From NCBI RefSeq assembly GCF_016808095.1, contig NC_068977.1:23585364-23649363 (forward strand): a stretch of 64,000 nucleotides of DNA. The letters run 5' to 3'. The notes under the pieces were generated by a model. It saw only the letters and a program-made list of their open reading frames with translations, searched no databases and had not been told where the DNA came from. The DNA is from Vigna angularis. Lineage: Eukaryota; Streptophyta; Magnoliopsida; Fabales; Fabaceae. The position numbers and the translations under genes were made by a program. Shown one piece after another: positions 1 through 11,971 of this stretch (positions are counted from its first letter, which is position 1; each line of letters opens with the position of its first letter).

Positions 1-620
1 GGATGCCAGGCACCAAAATGTTTCGGTAGGGATTTGTAGGACCGAGAGACTAACCTTTTCTGACGTGGCTTTGTTGCTTTCCGACGCTGGAATCGAGTGC
101 TTCGCTCGCTTGGACTCCGGATGTCGTTCGGTTGTGCTCTTGATGGGGGGAGGTACCTGCAAAAGGCACTCCGACGCTCAAGTTAGGAGCAGTTTTATGA
201 ACTGTTTATCACAGTTTTGTATTTAAGTCCTGATCGGACGTAAGTATAACGTAGTGAAGTCTCAGTTGAACCTACCATGCCTTTGGCCTCGTGAGTGTAT
301 TTATAAGCGTTTCATAGATCAAATAAAAACAACCTTACCTGAAAATCCGGTTAGTTACTCATAAATGACTTTATCAATATCTTAACCGCTTATCAACATC
401 TTTATATCTTCAATCAAATATCTTGATTCTTTTATTCTCCTTTGATTATTTTATCTTCTGTTGGACTACTGGTCCAATAGTACCTTAAGTGTTGGCCCAA
501 TTATGGTCAAACATTATTTAACACGGTTGACTTTAGTTGATGCGGTTGATAATGGTCTGGTTGACCATTGTTGTGGTGGTGACCGAACGGCTTGTGATGT
601 TAACCGTTCGGTATACACTA
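1..620. repeat. LTR-like retrotransposon fragment at window edge
   Basis: No coding potential is seen. The stretch has GC-richer blocks (about 90-190) and CGTTCGGT-type words (131-136 and 605-611) like those in the LTRs later in the window, followed by AT-rich DNA. The left edge is cut by the window and no terminal motif or target duplication can be fixed, so the LTR reading is an inference from composition and shared words. Confidence 0.35.
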
Positions 621-628
621 TATCCAAT

Positions 629-631
<3 letters not shown>

Positions 632-685
<54 letters not shown>
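632..685. repeat. (TA)n microsatellite
   Basis: An uninterrupted TA dinucleotide run of about 27 units. It lies just after the CGTTCGGT-bearing fragment. Open reading frames of repeated Tyr-Ile across it are artefacts of the repeat. Confidence 0.95.
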
Positions 686-688
<3 letters not shown>

Positions 689-786
689 TAAGAAAATGAA
701 TATGAAGTTGTTTAATATAAAAATTATAAATTATCGTGATAATAAAAATATTATGCTTTATATATTAAATATTATGAATTTCTGCA

Positions 787-1234
787 TAGGCTAATATATC
801 AAAGTCTGTTTGCTTGTTTTACTTTTAAAACTCTCTTGTCTTACTTAACTTTCTAAGCAACTACAAAAGTTAAAAATGTATAAGACAACAACAATCATGT
901 TTATGATAAATCAATATATATTTTGTTATTGTTTAAAAGCACTGATATATTTGATATATATATAATTTAAAATTATAATGTCAAGTTCAATTTCTAATCA
1001 TTTAAGTGATATATAATATCTCAAATAAATATATCATTGTTTTGTTTTACAATAAACACTACTGCTTGTCTTATTACTATATATACATACCATTTATATA
1101 AGAATACCATTAATAATGATTTTATTCTATTAGATCAAGTTTGTAGGTCACCCAAAATATTAACCTAAGTTATTAATCAAATTGTTATCAATTTACAAGA
1201 AAAAATGTTTTCAGAGATTGAATTAATAGTCGTT
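787..1234. repeat. Direct duplication, copy 1 (about 450 bp)
   Basis: This AT-rich non-coding segment is repeated at 1441-1903. Both copies share ordered blocks, for example AATATCAAAGTC-type starts, TGTATAAGACAAC, CATGTTTATGATAAATC, CACTACTGCTTGTCTTATTA, and an end near TTAATAGTCG. Differences are point changes and small indels spread along the length, so the duplication is not recent. Confidence 0.85.
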
Positions 1235-1440
1235 AAATAGCTTCATTCATTGTAGTCTCATATCATCAAAGTTTATCCCATCATCCAACTTATCTAACTC
1301 AGTAATCTATGTGATGACTTTTTGTTTTTGGGTTCATGATCCCAAAAACATCTTTTTTTGCACAATTTTAAATCATATTTTACTTTTTTTTTTCAGTTTT
1401 TCCTTCACTACCATCAAAGGGTTTCAATTTTAAATTTATG

Positions 1441-1903
1441 CAAAGGCTAAAATATCAAAGTCCGTTTGCTTGTTTTACTTTTAAAACTCTCTTGTCGTTG
1501 CTTAACTTTCTAACCAACAAAAAGAAATTAGAAAATGTATAAGACAACCACAATCATGTTTATGATAAATCAATATATATTTTGTTATTATTTTCAAGTA
1601 CTAATATATTTTATATGTTAAAAAAAATTATAACTATAATATATGATGCAAATAATATTTTAAGTTCAATTTCAAATTATTTAAGTGATATATAATATCT
1701 CAATTAAATAAATATATCGTTATTTTATTTTACAATGAACACTACTGCTTGTCTTATTATTATAAATATCAGTTATATAAGAATACCATTGATAATGATT
1801 TTATTCTATTAGATTTGTAGATCACACAAAATATCAATCTCATTAATCAAATTGTTATCAATTTACAAGAAAAATTGTTTTCAGATATTGGATTAATAGT
1901 CGC
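1441..1903. repeat. Direct duplication, copy 2
   Basis: This is the second copy of the 787-1234 segment, separated from it by about 200 bp of unrelated AT-rich DNA. No coding potential, transposon ends or target-site repeats were recognised, so the mechanism is open. Confidence 0.85.
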
Positions 1904-3179
1904 TAAATTTAAAGCATTAGTCACTAAAATAATTAAAATTAAAGTTTAAATTTAAAATAATTGAATTTTGGTCTTTAATTTTGAAAAACAGTTTAATAGT
2001 TAATTTAGAAACTTTTAATGCAAAAATATATATTAAAAATTAATAATCTTGAATTTCTAAAATAATTTCTAAATTCGTGTAAATAATCACTGAATATTTT
2101 GTATTTATAGATCAGTTTTATTTAATGAACGTTTTTAGTGATTATTCACACAAAAGAATAACTATCTACGTCTACCTAATGTTTTGTAATTTTTTCCATG
2201 AAGTTCTTATTTTGTGTTTGATTATTCCAGAATTGGGAAAAATGAAGTGAAACTTTTACGATCTCTCTTTTAAAATTACGAAACTTATGGAAGTATGTTC
2301 ATATTGACCTTCTGGGAACTTTCCGGGAAAACTTCCCAGAAAGTCACCCATTCCAGAATTGCTCCAGGTTAAACACGTTTAACCATGGAATTCTTATGAG
2401 TGAGACTACCGAAAAGTAAATGCATTTTGGTGATATTAGTCAAATCAATTCCTTTAAGCTATCCTTCGACTGTATAGTCCCATACCTACACAGTCTCCAG
2501 ATCCCTCTCATTTCGGTGTATGTTCGATTCGTCCATGTACCCCTTCCACCGAAGCTGCCAGGAGCCGCTCCTTGTCTGTGCCCCCTACACCATGCCTCTT
2601 GCACCGGCGTCACTCCCCGCCCTCGTCAGTGCCCGGATGTCACACTAACAAAAGACTTACAGACAATAAAGAGCAGATATAATTCCATCTATAAATTCCA
2701 GAAGTTTTAATAATTAGACTTTTGGGAATATGATTTCAAAATCAGTATAAAATTGTGGAATAATGAAACTGCTAACCACACTCTATTTACGAAAAGGATG
2801 GTGTTTAAAGCACTCCCTTTGTGTTTTGGTTGGGTTTTACTTCTTGCATCTCGTGATTATTATCTACACCATATATCAATAACTGAAAAGACTAAAATAT
2901 CCTACTTACACACCAGGTTGCTCATGCTGTGCCAATCCATCCTTGTAATATATATATCCATCTATGTAATATATATTTAAGTTATTCTTATTTTACATTT
3001 TCATATTTTTACTCACATCATTAATTATTTTACACATAAAAAATATACACGAGACATTTTCCCACCATACTAAGTTCTTACTAATTAAACCATATGATAC
3101 TTCTATAAACAAAACTTATTTATCAATAAATAATATTTTAATTATACCTAGAGTTATATAAATTTTCAAGTCTTATAGA
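1904..3179. other. Intergenic DNA, no supported gene
   Basis: AT-rich DNA. Two local items are visible: an imperfect palindrome of TTC/GAA blocks at about 2311-2342, and a GC-richer, C-rich patch at about 2480-2650 with no convincing reading frame or family resemblance. Nothing else was recognised. Confidence 0.6.
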
Positions 3180-4120
3180 GGTTGGGCTAACAGTCTAGAA
3201 AAAGGTTAGGAGTAATCAAGAAGACAACTATCCTAGTAAACTTAAAATAGAAGAGTTGCAAAATTGGCATAATTTTTCTATATTATGTTCCAACTTTTTT
3301 TTTACAATGCTTCACCACTCCTATTTATAGAAGAGGGTAGTGAACTCAAGTCTTAACAGAGAAGAAAGAAAAAGAAAATGAATCTGGAACAAAAAAACTC
3401 TAGATGTTTCTTAAAGAGTGACTAATGTACCTTTTGAAGTAAAGAATTCAATAATTTTCTTAGTTAGTTTCAAATGTATGCACCTTTAGAGGATTTCTAG
3501 GTCTAGAAGCAATGTTTTAAGATCACTTGATGTCTAAGGTAGCCAAAGAACCACTTAGCTTCCCTAGTCACTCAAGAGTCACTTTTGAAAGCCAAAACAA
3601 CAGTTTTGCATAAAGTTGTCTGTTTTAATCGATTATGGTATGTTTTAATCGATTATGGTACTTACATAATCGATTAAATCATAGAATTGCACTCTTTGTA
3701 GGATATTGTTTGTTTTAATCGATTAAGTCATTTACATAATCAATTAAATTATAGGCTATTCAACAAAAACGACAAAAAATACAAGCCTAAACAAGATGTA
3801 AGATCGTTCTAAATACAATACATAAAAAAAAGACTTATTTATATTTTACAATGCTAAGAGAAGGGAAAGACAAATACACTATCTTCCACAAAAGAGCTCT
3901 TTGAAATCTTTCTTCTCCTTCTATTCTCTTGGTCATAGCTAATGTTGTAGCTCTTTGAATGAATTTCCATCCATAAACCTCTCTTCCATCAGTAAACCTC
4001 TCTGTTGTGAATCCAACAGAGATCTCGTTAAACATATTAGAGACGAATTCAAAAGATGAAAAGACAAAGAAAATTCTAGAAAATCTTTTTTTGCCTATAA
4101 CATACTAAATGTTCTGGCTC
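3180..4120 (-). repeat. LTR-like fragment with AATCGATTA motifs
   Basis: On the minus strand this stretch carries a TATAAATA box (plus coordinates 3322-3329), as expected for an LTR promoter. Upstream of that box lie four copies of the palindrome AATCGATTA and one degenerate copy between about 3630 and 3750. The same palindrome is dense in the SIRE-like LTR at 10932-11971. Terminal TG/CA ends and a target duplication were not found. A 66-codon open frame at 3835-4035 matches no family I know and is not called as a gene. Confidence 0.4.
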
Positions 4121-4207
4121 AAGAACCCATATTTTTTTGCCTATAACATACTACATTCAACCAAGACATGAGATAAATCGTGAATTTGAAAAAGGAGAAG
4201 ATACGCG

Positions 4208-4213
4208 CATACC
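4208..4213 (-). other. Conserved 3'-UTR splice donor (pseudogene copy)
   Basis: After the stop codon both RLP copies keep a block GAGAAAAAG or CAAGAAAAAG followed directly by GTATG, a good plant splice donor, while the surrounding sequence differs. This suggests an intron in the 3' untranslated region. The acceptor was not identified. Confidence 0.4.
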
Positions 4214-4228
4214 TTTTTCTCGTCACAT

Positions 4229-7200
4229 TCAATACAACTGATCATATATACTGTCTGTCAATTTATTTAGGAATCTCATATAAGCATTTCTCCAAGAACG
4301 CCAAAGTAGCATTGGCCCTACTAAGCTCCAAAATCCAGTGAAGTATCCGATCCCCATGCTCATGTATAATGCCTCAAAGAAACAGCTATCTTCATCATCA
4401 TTGGTTGCTTCAGTTTTTGAAAGCTTTATTATTGTTTGATCTCCATCTCCAGGACAACTTTTATTGAGTTGTTCACCACAAAGATCAATGTTTCCTTCAA
4501 AACTAGACCCATTAAAGGTTTCGAAGTGTCTTCCCAATGGAATTCTTCCTGAAAGAGAGTTGTGTGACAAGTCTAGTTTCCCCAGACCGTCAATTTCAGA
4601 AAGAGAAGAAGGAATTTTCCCACTGAAATGATTTCTTGATAAATCGATGAACTCTAGTGATCTTAAACTACCAATCTCACAAGGAATTTCTCCTCTCAGA
4701 TTATTTCTGGATAAATTCAGAGAAACTAGCCCAACCAAATATCCAATCTCCTTCGGTATTTCACCACTTAAATTATTACTTGAAATATCAATGCTCTTAA
4801 GCTGTAACTCTGGATTTTTGAACCCCTGTTCCACGCCTTTCCACATCAAGCTTATGTTAAGGGTGTAATTTTTCTCACTATAAACGCCATACATTTCAAA
4901 ATCAGTGATATTCATCGAATATATACGATTTAGAGTATCACTTGTGTTGATGTTCTTTTCAGTCATTGCAGTCAAATTCTTTAAGCAAGATGGAATTCCT
5001 TTTGATAACATATTTCTCGAAAGATCTAAGAATTGAATGCGCTTCAAATAACAGAGTTGAATTGGAAAATGTCCAGAGAAGTGATTCCCTCGCATGTTCA
5101 ATATTATCAATTGTTGCATATTTTCCCCTATCCATGATGGTATTGGGCCAGAAAACATATTTTCGGCCACATCCAACATAATTAAATTGCTGCAATTCTT
5201 CAAAGTGGAAGCTAATTCACCTCTCAGGTTATTGTTTTGTAAAACCAAGACTTCCAATTTAACAAGGCTGCCCATGGACACAGGAATCTTCCCTGTCAAT
5301 TTATTGTTTCTTAAATCAAGAAAGAATAACTGATGTACAGATTTCCAACAGTCTGGGAGTTGTCCCTTCAATTGATTGTTTGATAAATCCAAGGTGGCCA
5401 TTACATCTGTGCGTTGGTCACATATGAATGAAAACAAATCTGAAAATTTATTGTCAGAAAGCCTTAGGTCTGAAGCTTGTAGTAAAAATTGCGGAATTTT
5501 TCCTTCAAAATTATTTGAATTCAGAAATATGGACGGTCTATGGAAAAGCTTCAATGATAAATTATTGGGAATTGCACCACTGAGATTATTCTGAGACATA
5601 CAAATATCTCACATCACGCAAGTTGTTCCAAAACCATTTTGGTACTGAACCATTAAGCCTATTCTCTGAAATATCCAGATGAAGTAAAGAGCGTTGAGTC
5701 TGGAGCCAACTAGGAAAGCTAGGACCCAACTTGCAAGATCTTAGTTCCAAGATTATTATTTGAAAAGGAGGAACCCAGTTAGGGACTATTTTTAGAGATA
5801 AGGAGTTATCTGACAAAGATAAGAACCTTAATTTGGAAAATTTTGAAAGATGGGATTCAGTGACATCACCCTCCAAGCAATTTCCATCCAAGTACAAGCC
5901 CTCCAATTCAGATAGTGATCCAATGCTCATAGGTAGAATGCCGGTAATCTGGTTATCAGATAAAGACAAACTCTGAAACACCGTGAAGAATTTTGAATGA
6001 AGCTAGAAATGTTCCCACTCAACTTGTTGTTTGAGAGGTCTAAACTCTGCAATGTGCACATGTTCCCAAAGAAATTCGGAATCTCGCCTTGCAGTTTGTT
6101 ATCAAAGAGGTCAAGAACTTCAAGAGAGTTCATTACTTTCCCAAATCCATTTGGAATGGGACCTTCCAACATGTTATGATGAAGTTCAAGTGTACGAAGA
6201 TTGGTGGTGGAGTTGAAGAGCCAGTAAAATATGGATGATGATTTCAATAGATTAAAGGAGAGATCAAGCGAGACAAGACAAGACGAAGAATTCGTAATTG
6301 AAATAGCTGACATGAGAAAACTATCATCTCTAAGACTACAGTTTCGCAAATAAAGATTTTGAAGTTTTGAACTGAAGTTGAAAATACCCTGAAAGACCGA
6401 TGATGTCATCTTATTATAGGAAAGATCAAGGATCACAAGAGAAGGAAAGTTAGACAATAATTGAAATGTTGAGGATGTGAGCATATTAGAAGAAAGGTCA
6501 AGGATGGTAAGAGAATTGGAAAAGTTGGAACGTGAATAAAACAGAGATTGAATATGGGTATCTGAAACAGAACAATCAACTAGTCTCAACTCTCCTAGCT
6601 TTGGATAATGAATCATATGCAACCAGTCAGGGTTATGTAAACCATCGATGGCAAGATGTGTTAGGGAAGAGAGATTAGACAGCCAGTGTGCATCCTTAGG
6701 TTTGACATCAAAATCACCAGGAAGTCTAAGAGTTTGCAAGTAAGGAAGATTCCCAACCTGGAAAGGGAGTGCTCCAGAAAATGAATTACCAGTGAGACCA
6801 AGGTATCTCAACTATGACATATTTCCAAGTTGACAAGGGATTTTCCCATCAAGATTATTATAACTGAGATCAAGATACCTTAAATTTGTAAGGCTTCCAA
6901 GTTGATAAGGGATATCTCCACGGAGAAGATAATTGTGACTTAAATCCAGAGACAATAAATGTGTAAGGCTTCCAAGTTGGGTAGGAATATTACCACCAAA
7001 ATAAGAATAGGAGAGATTGAGATATCTTAAGTTGGTAAGTGAGCCCATGAGTTATGGGATGTGACTCTCTATAAATTCATTGTTGCTGAGATCCAAATGT
7101 TTAATATTTTGCAAGGGAAACAGTGAAGTGATATTGAGTGCACCACTCAAATATTGTGTATCCGAACCACGGAGACGAAGGATGGTTACACGACCTGTTT

Positions 7201-7435
7201 GATGGTCACATTGAATGCCTTTCCATTTGCAACAATCTTTACTCTTCTCATCATCCCTCCATGTAGACAGCATGTAATGAGCATCTACGAGGTCATGTTT
7301 GAAGTTGAGGAGTGCCTGTCTCTCGCTCTCAATGCACTTTATTTCTGCGGTATTGTTGAATCCGAGAATGGATTCTGCAGCAGGCAGCAAGAGGAGGAGA
7401 AGTACACAACAGAGTTTAGGAAAACAAGTAGTCAT
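4229..7435 (-). pseudogene. Broken receptor-like protein gene (EIX2-type LRR-RLP)
   Basis: A close paralogue of the intact RLP at 30453-33650, with signal peptide, LRRNT domain, LRRs, island, acidic juxtamembrane stretch, transmembrane helix and short basic tail all recognisable. It is broken four times. A Gln codon became TAA at about 7052-7054. A Gln codon became TAG at about 6812-6814. A 13-bp deletion lies near 5980-5995. A 2-bp deletion lies near 5598-5604. The two deletions total 15 bp, so start and end are in the same frame (1069 codons overall). Relative to the paralogue it has one extra N-terminal LRR (about 25 residues, near 6890-6965) and lacks one LRR in the middle (near 6440). 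It may still be transcribed, since the TATA position is conserved, but it cannot give a full-length receptor. Confidence 0.9.
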
Positions 7436-7534
7436 TACTTTTTTGGTGATACTAAATACCTAAGAGTGAAACAAGGACTTTGAATTTGATCGGTCTACTC
7501 TTAATTGTGAAGTGTGTAAACCAAAACGATTGAA

Positions 7535-7543
7535 TATATATAA
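7535..7543 (-). promoter_or_regulatory. TATA box of the RLP pseudogene
   Basis: A TATATATA-type box on the minus strand about 100 bp upstream of the pseudogene start codon (7433-7435). The intact paralogue has a TATATAA box at the same distance, so the core promoter position is conserved between copies. Confidence 0.55.
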
Positions 7544-7657
7544 GCGTTTTGGTAGAATATAGTGCTTCTGGTAGTTTTTGTTGGGCTCCATCACACCAAT
7601 AATTGGACTAGTTGCTTGGAATCTTTGAATACTTTCGAACCCCAAATAACCCACAAT

Positions 7658-8198
7658 TAGGGATGACAACGGGTCGGGTCGGGTACGGGTAGTGCCTACC
7701 CGCAACCCGACCCGTCGGATAAAATCGTACCCGCTATCCGACCCGCTACCCGTCGGGTACCCGTTTAAAATATACCCGTCAGATATTTTAAAACCTGCGG
7801 ATACCCGTGGGTACCCGCAAAAAATAAAAAAAAATATTTAATACATTTAAAAATAAAATTTAAATAAAAATACAAATATATATATATATATAATATAAAT
7901 TAATTTAAATGTAAATTAAAATTTAATTTTAATTAAATTTAAACTAATAAAATATATTTTTATTTTATTTTTAATTAAATTTAATTAAAAAATATATAAA
8001 TTATTTATTTTTTAATTTTTTACGGGTAACGGGTACCCGCGGGGCGGGTAGTATACTACCCATACCCGACCCGTTTAGAAGTGGGTATTAAAATACCTGC
8101 TACCCGTTACCCGCGGATAATAAATATTCGCGGATAGTTACTACCCGTCGCGGATTTTACCTACGGTACCCGTGCCGCGGGTAAAATTGCCATCCCTA
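7658..8198. mobile_element. hAT-type MITE, 541 bp
   Basis: The element starts TAGGGATGACAACGGG and ends TTGCCATCCCTA, inverted termini typical of a hAT-derived MITE family. It is flanked by perfect 8-bp target-site duplications CCCACAAT (7650-7657 and 8199-8206). The ends are packed with TACCCG/CGGGTA words on both strands and the centre is AT-rich. There is no coding capacity. It sits just upstream of the RLP pseudogene promoter. Confidence 0.9.
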
Positions 8199-8206
8199 CC
8201 CACAAT

Positions 8207-9717
8207 CATAGGATTTATATTCACGCTAGATATATTATACCTATTTGAACTGGTTATTAAACAAACAATGACTCTGAGATTCACTTTTTGGATTTTTCAT
8301 GAAAAAAGATAAGAAATATTTGTCACTAAACAAACTCATACAAAAACTTAAGAAATTACTTATAATTCAGAATCTTAAGATTTAATGTTAAAAAAAGATG
8401 ATTTTTTAAAATATTTTATATAAGAATCTTGATAACTAAGGTCAGATGTCTCATATTATTTCCCGCATGAACAGTTATTTTGATTGATAAAATGATACAA
8501 GGAAACGTGAAGGAGGCTTGGAAACAGTTTCAGTACAATAGGAAATGATAGTTGACTTGACTGGAAACATGCATGAAAAGTGTTGAGAAAGTTATTGGAG
8601 GAAGTTAAAGCTGAGCATATACATGAAAACGTTTGGTATGAAAACAAGAGATGAAGAAAAGGACTTAGTATCATGATTGCAACCTTGAATATTTGCAAGA
8701 GAATTTGAGAACGTCTAGCTTTACCAAGAACATGAAACATGTGTAGAACGACTACTTATAAAGTGGAGGACACGTCTCTTGGAACAGGTTCACACAATTT
8801 TTTATGAGTATTATAAGAAGATATTAATACTTTTCTTTTATTATCTATTTTATTGTATTACTAAGTGTTTGAAAGTTAATATTTTATTCATTTAATATTT
8901 TTAATTTTTTATTTATATTTATTTTGTTGTTATGTCTATATAAATTATTTTACTTTTTTATCTATTTATTTTATTTTGAATTTTTTCTATATTTATTTTG
9001 TTATTATATGTACATAAAATTTATTTTATCTTTTTATTTATTTATTTTATTTTTAAACCTGTTTTTTTATTCTATTTTTTTTATTTTATTCTTTTATAAC
9101 TTATAATTAATTTGTCATTTAATAAATTATTCAAAAATAACTTATTAGAGTATAAATTTTTATATTCTTTTTTTCATTTTTAATTTTACATTTTCATGAT
9201 TTATAATTATTTGATCAGTAATAAAATAAAATTTAGAAACACATATTTAATTTTTATTTTTTATAATAATATTATTTTAACAAATAATATATATATATAT
9301 ATATAATAAAATTGTTTATAATATCATATAAAAACATTTCTCTTTAGAAAATTATTTTATTTATTTAATTTGTTTTTAAACTGATTTACACAAAAATAAA
9401 AATATATTTTAACTCTATCATTTAATATCTAATAAATTATTACTTTAATTTTTAAATATAGTTATTGTTTTCTTAAATTTAAAATTTTCATATCAATCTC
9501 CAAATTCTAAATTATGTGTAAAATTCAAATTATATTATTAGTCAATTTAATCCATGATATATATTCCTAAGAATTATTTTAAAAGTTTGTTGACTTTTAA
9601 AATAAATAAATAATTACTTATTTTAATGTGTTAGATACATTTTAATTTTTATCAAAAAAATTCTATTATAATTTTTTATTAAAGAATAATTTCTTTTTAA
9701 AATATTTAGTTGAGTGG
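8207..9717. other. AT-rich intergenic DNA, no supported gene
   Basis: Very AT-rich with poly-T/A tracts and a short TA run near 9287-9305. A 94-codon open frame on the minus strand (8456-8740) resembles nothing and has plain composition. No transposon ends were recognised. Confidence 0.6.
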
Positions 9718-10232
9718 TTGGCATCTATTAATTCCGGCCGTTCAATATAAATAAAAGAAGAGCATAATGTAATGTGTGAGGAGTTTAATGGAGAGCCCTC
9801 AAAACACTTTCTCTACAAAATGAAACCGTAGCACACTGAATTATATTATAAATGTCTGAGTGGAATTAAACCTACAATAAATAGCTCACAGTATTAGAAA
9901 TGTGTAAGTAGAATTAAACCTACAATATCTTGTGTTATGTTGTGTTCTAAGAGATGTGTACAGCCTTAATGACTATACTTGCAAGTTTAATATCTTTACA
10001 TATAGACTAGAATTCAAAAGTTGATTTAAAGATTAGAGAGTTGCACCATCTTCTGTTAACCAATTCCTAATTCTTCATGTATTCACACAAAATAATGTTA
10101 TTTATTGCAAAAGGAAAAAACAACAAAAGGACACATGCATAATAACAAGTTAGCTAATTCATAAAAGAAATATGCATATATAGCAAACGAAACAAATTTC
10201 AAAATATAGGTACACAATTCAGGTAGTTATTA
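9718..10232. repeat. RLP upstream-flank repeat, copy A
   Basis: The first part (about 9718-9810) resembles the DNA just upstream of the intact RLP gene (from 33784), including the words GGTTGGCATCTATTAATTCC and GTGTGAGGAGTTTA. From about 9812 to 10232 it matches 12506-12927 almost base for base. It therefore marks an RLP 5' flank that has lost its gene or been separated from it. Confidence 0.75.
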
Positions 10233-10319
10233 TGAAATGAAACATATAATACAAACATTTTATCCTCAATTCTCTTAATACGATTTACTAGATACATGTA
10301 TTTATGGTGACTACTGCTT

Positions 10320-10460
10320 TACAAAGTCAAAACACACACCCTTTTGTCTCGGTTCAGAACCGAGGTAAAAAGCCTACCTCTTTTTGTCTTGTCTGCATAT
10401 GTCTCGGTTACGAAACCGCTGCGTATAAGCGAAAATAACCGCTATCGTTTCTCTTTACTA
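10320..10460. repeat. Short inverted CTCGGTTC/GAACCGAG repeat
   Basis: Contains TCTCGGTTCAGAACCGAGGT, a near-perfect palindrome, and a second CTCGGTTACGAAACCG hairpin some 60 bp later. Such hairpins are common near the ends of plant CACTA-type elements, but no matching termini were found here. Confidence 0.35.
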
Positions 10461-10755
10461 TACTAGTGTCTTGTCACACACAAGGTTAATCTCATTTGCA
10501 TCTTTAGACCAAAGAAAATCCTTTAAACCAGAATTTTTTTCTACTCACCACGTAATTCATTCTACTCTATATAAGTGCTAATAATTATTAGAGCATTAAA
10601 ATATCTCCTTATTTTAATCCATTCATCTATATGTATACAATAATGAAATTATCCATTCAATAACATTTCCTCACCAAGAATGCCCTACAACTTATTCTTT
10701 CATAGTATTTTTTTAAGTATAATAATATCAATACTATTATGAACAAATAATAACA

Positions 10756-10931
10756 CACTACAAAAATATTTGAATTTAGTGGAAGTTTTTCAACAGATGT
10801 TATAGGAACCTCTAGTAAAACATTAACATAATAGGGGTTTTAGAAACCCCTGGTAAGTATTAGATAATGTTTTTAAAACAACCCTAGTAAATTTTAGAAA
10901 ATTTTCCCACCACCTCATGTTTAGTTTCCCT
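10756..10931. mobile_element. Truncated CACTA-like end
   Basis: Begins CACTACAAAAATATT and contains three spaced variants of CCTCTAGTAAAA / CCCTGGTAAG / CCCTAGTAAA, reminiscent of CACTA subterminal repeats. It stops where the SIRE-like LTR begins at 10932, so it may be one end cut by that insertion. The other end was not found. Confidence 0.35.
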
Positions 10932-11971
10932 TGTCGGAACAATCAGTACCGTTATAGAGTAGCGCAGCGGAATAAATTAATAAAGCGGAAAGCGTGTTCG
11001 GTCAAACTCGTGATAAGATGGTCCGTTTTAAAAATTTAATTTTCTTAGAGAAAATTTGTCAAACAGTTGATGTGCATAAAATAGAAAAGAGTATAGGGAG
11101 TAAAAAAATTGACACACTGGATTTTTATCCTGGTTCGATTCAAAAGAATCTATGTCCAGTTGTTAATCACTATAAAAAGTGATTAACGATTTCACTAAAA
11201 TCAGTTTCAACAAATTACAATAAATGTGAATAAAAACAGAGAGATAAAACCTTCCTTCGACCAACGAACTCGAAGCAAGCAATCTACACTTTCCTTCGAC
11301 TGACGAACCAGAACAGTGCAGAATAGTTCTTCCTTCGACCAACAAACTGGAAGAACAATAGTGTTGCCAACTCGAAGAGAATCGCTCCAACCTTTGACCC
11401 ACAAAGCGCGAGCTTCTCCTTTTCACGAGACTAGGAAGTGCAATGAACTAGCTTATGGAACTTCCTTAGATCACACTGTATTCTCAAAAGCTTAGAGTTC
11501 TCTTCTAAGAGTTTTGGAACTAACCTATATAGCCAACTGGTCTAAGTTCGCAGAGATGAATTATAACTGCCACAAATAATCGATTATTGTTAGTGATAAT
11601 CGATTATTTGAGTCCGTTACATGGTTTTTCAAAAGTGATAATCGATTATCCTGAGGAATAATCGATTATTCCAGAGACTTTGGCAGTTCTCATCAGAACT
11701 AGTGATATTCTATTATTTGGAGTAATAATCGATTATTCTAGAGCAACAAGGTTTTTCAAAAGGGCTCACGATAATCGATTATATTCTAATAATCGATTAA
11801 ATGCATAGTAGTTCTAGAAATACGAATTTTTCTAAGTATTACATGTTTAAGGCTTGTCCTAATACATTTATAATCTAAAAAGTGCTTTTAAAACAACTAT
11901 AACAATCTATCGTCTTTCAGCATCATAAAAATCATTTATCTTCAAATTTACCAATGCTCCTCATTGGTAAC
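10932..11971 (-). mobile_element. SIRE-like copia 3' LTR (about 1.04 kb)
   Basis: On the minus strand the LTR starts TGTTACCAATGAGGAGC and ends TTCCGACA. A polypurine tract (AAAAAAGGGGAGAT) lies directly upstream in the element's orientation (11972-11992). The LTR carries seven AATCGATTA palindromes between about 11575 and 11805. Length and polypurine style fit the SIRE/Maximus copia lineage. Open frames inside (10994-11426) are not genes. Confidence 0.6.

Noticed and set aside
461..794. Small open frames across the TA repeat
   Set aside because: They translate mostly to alternating Tyr-Ile from the microsatellite.
2420..2710. 96-codon frame with Cys and Pro
   Set aside because: No homology recognised and no splice or promoter context; it may be an old transposon piece but cannot be supported.
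8456..8740. 94-codon hydrophobic minus-strand frame
   Set aside because: Composition matches AT-rich background and no motif or conserved context was seen.
11125..11150. TGGTTCGATTC, resembling a tRNA B box
   Set aside because: No acceptor stem, anticodon arm or A box at suitable spacing; it lies in the SIRE-like LTR.
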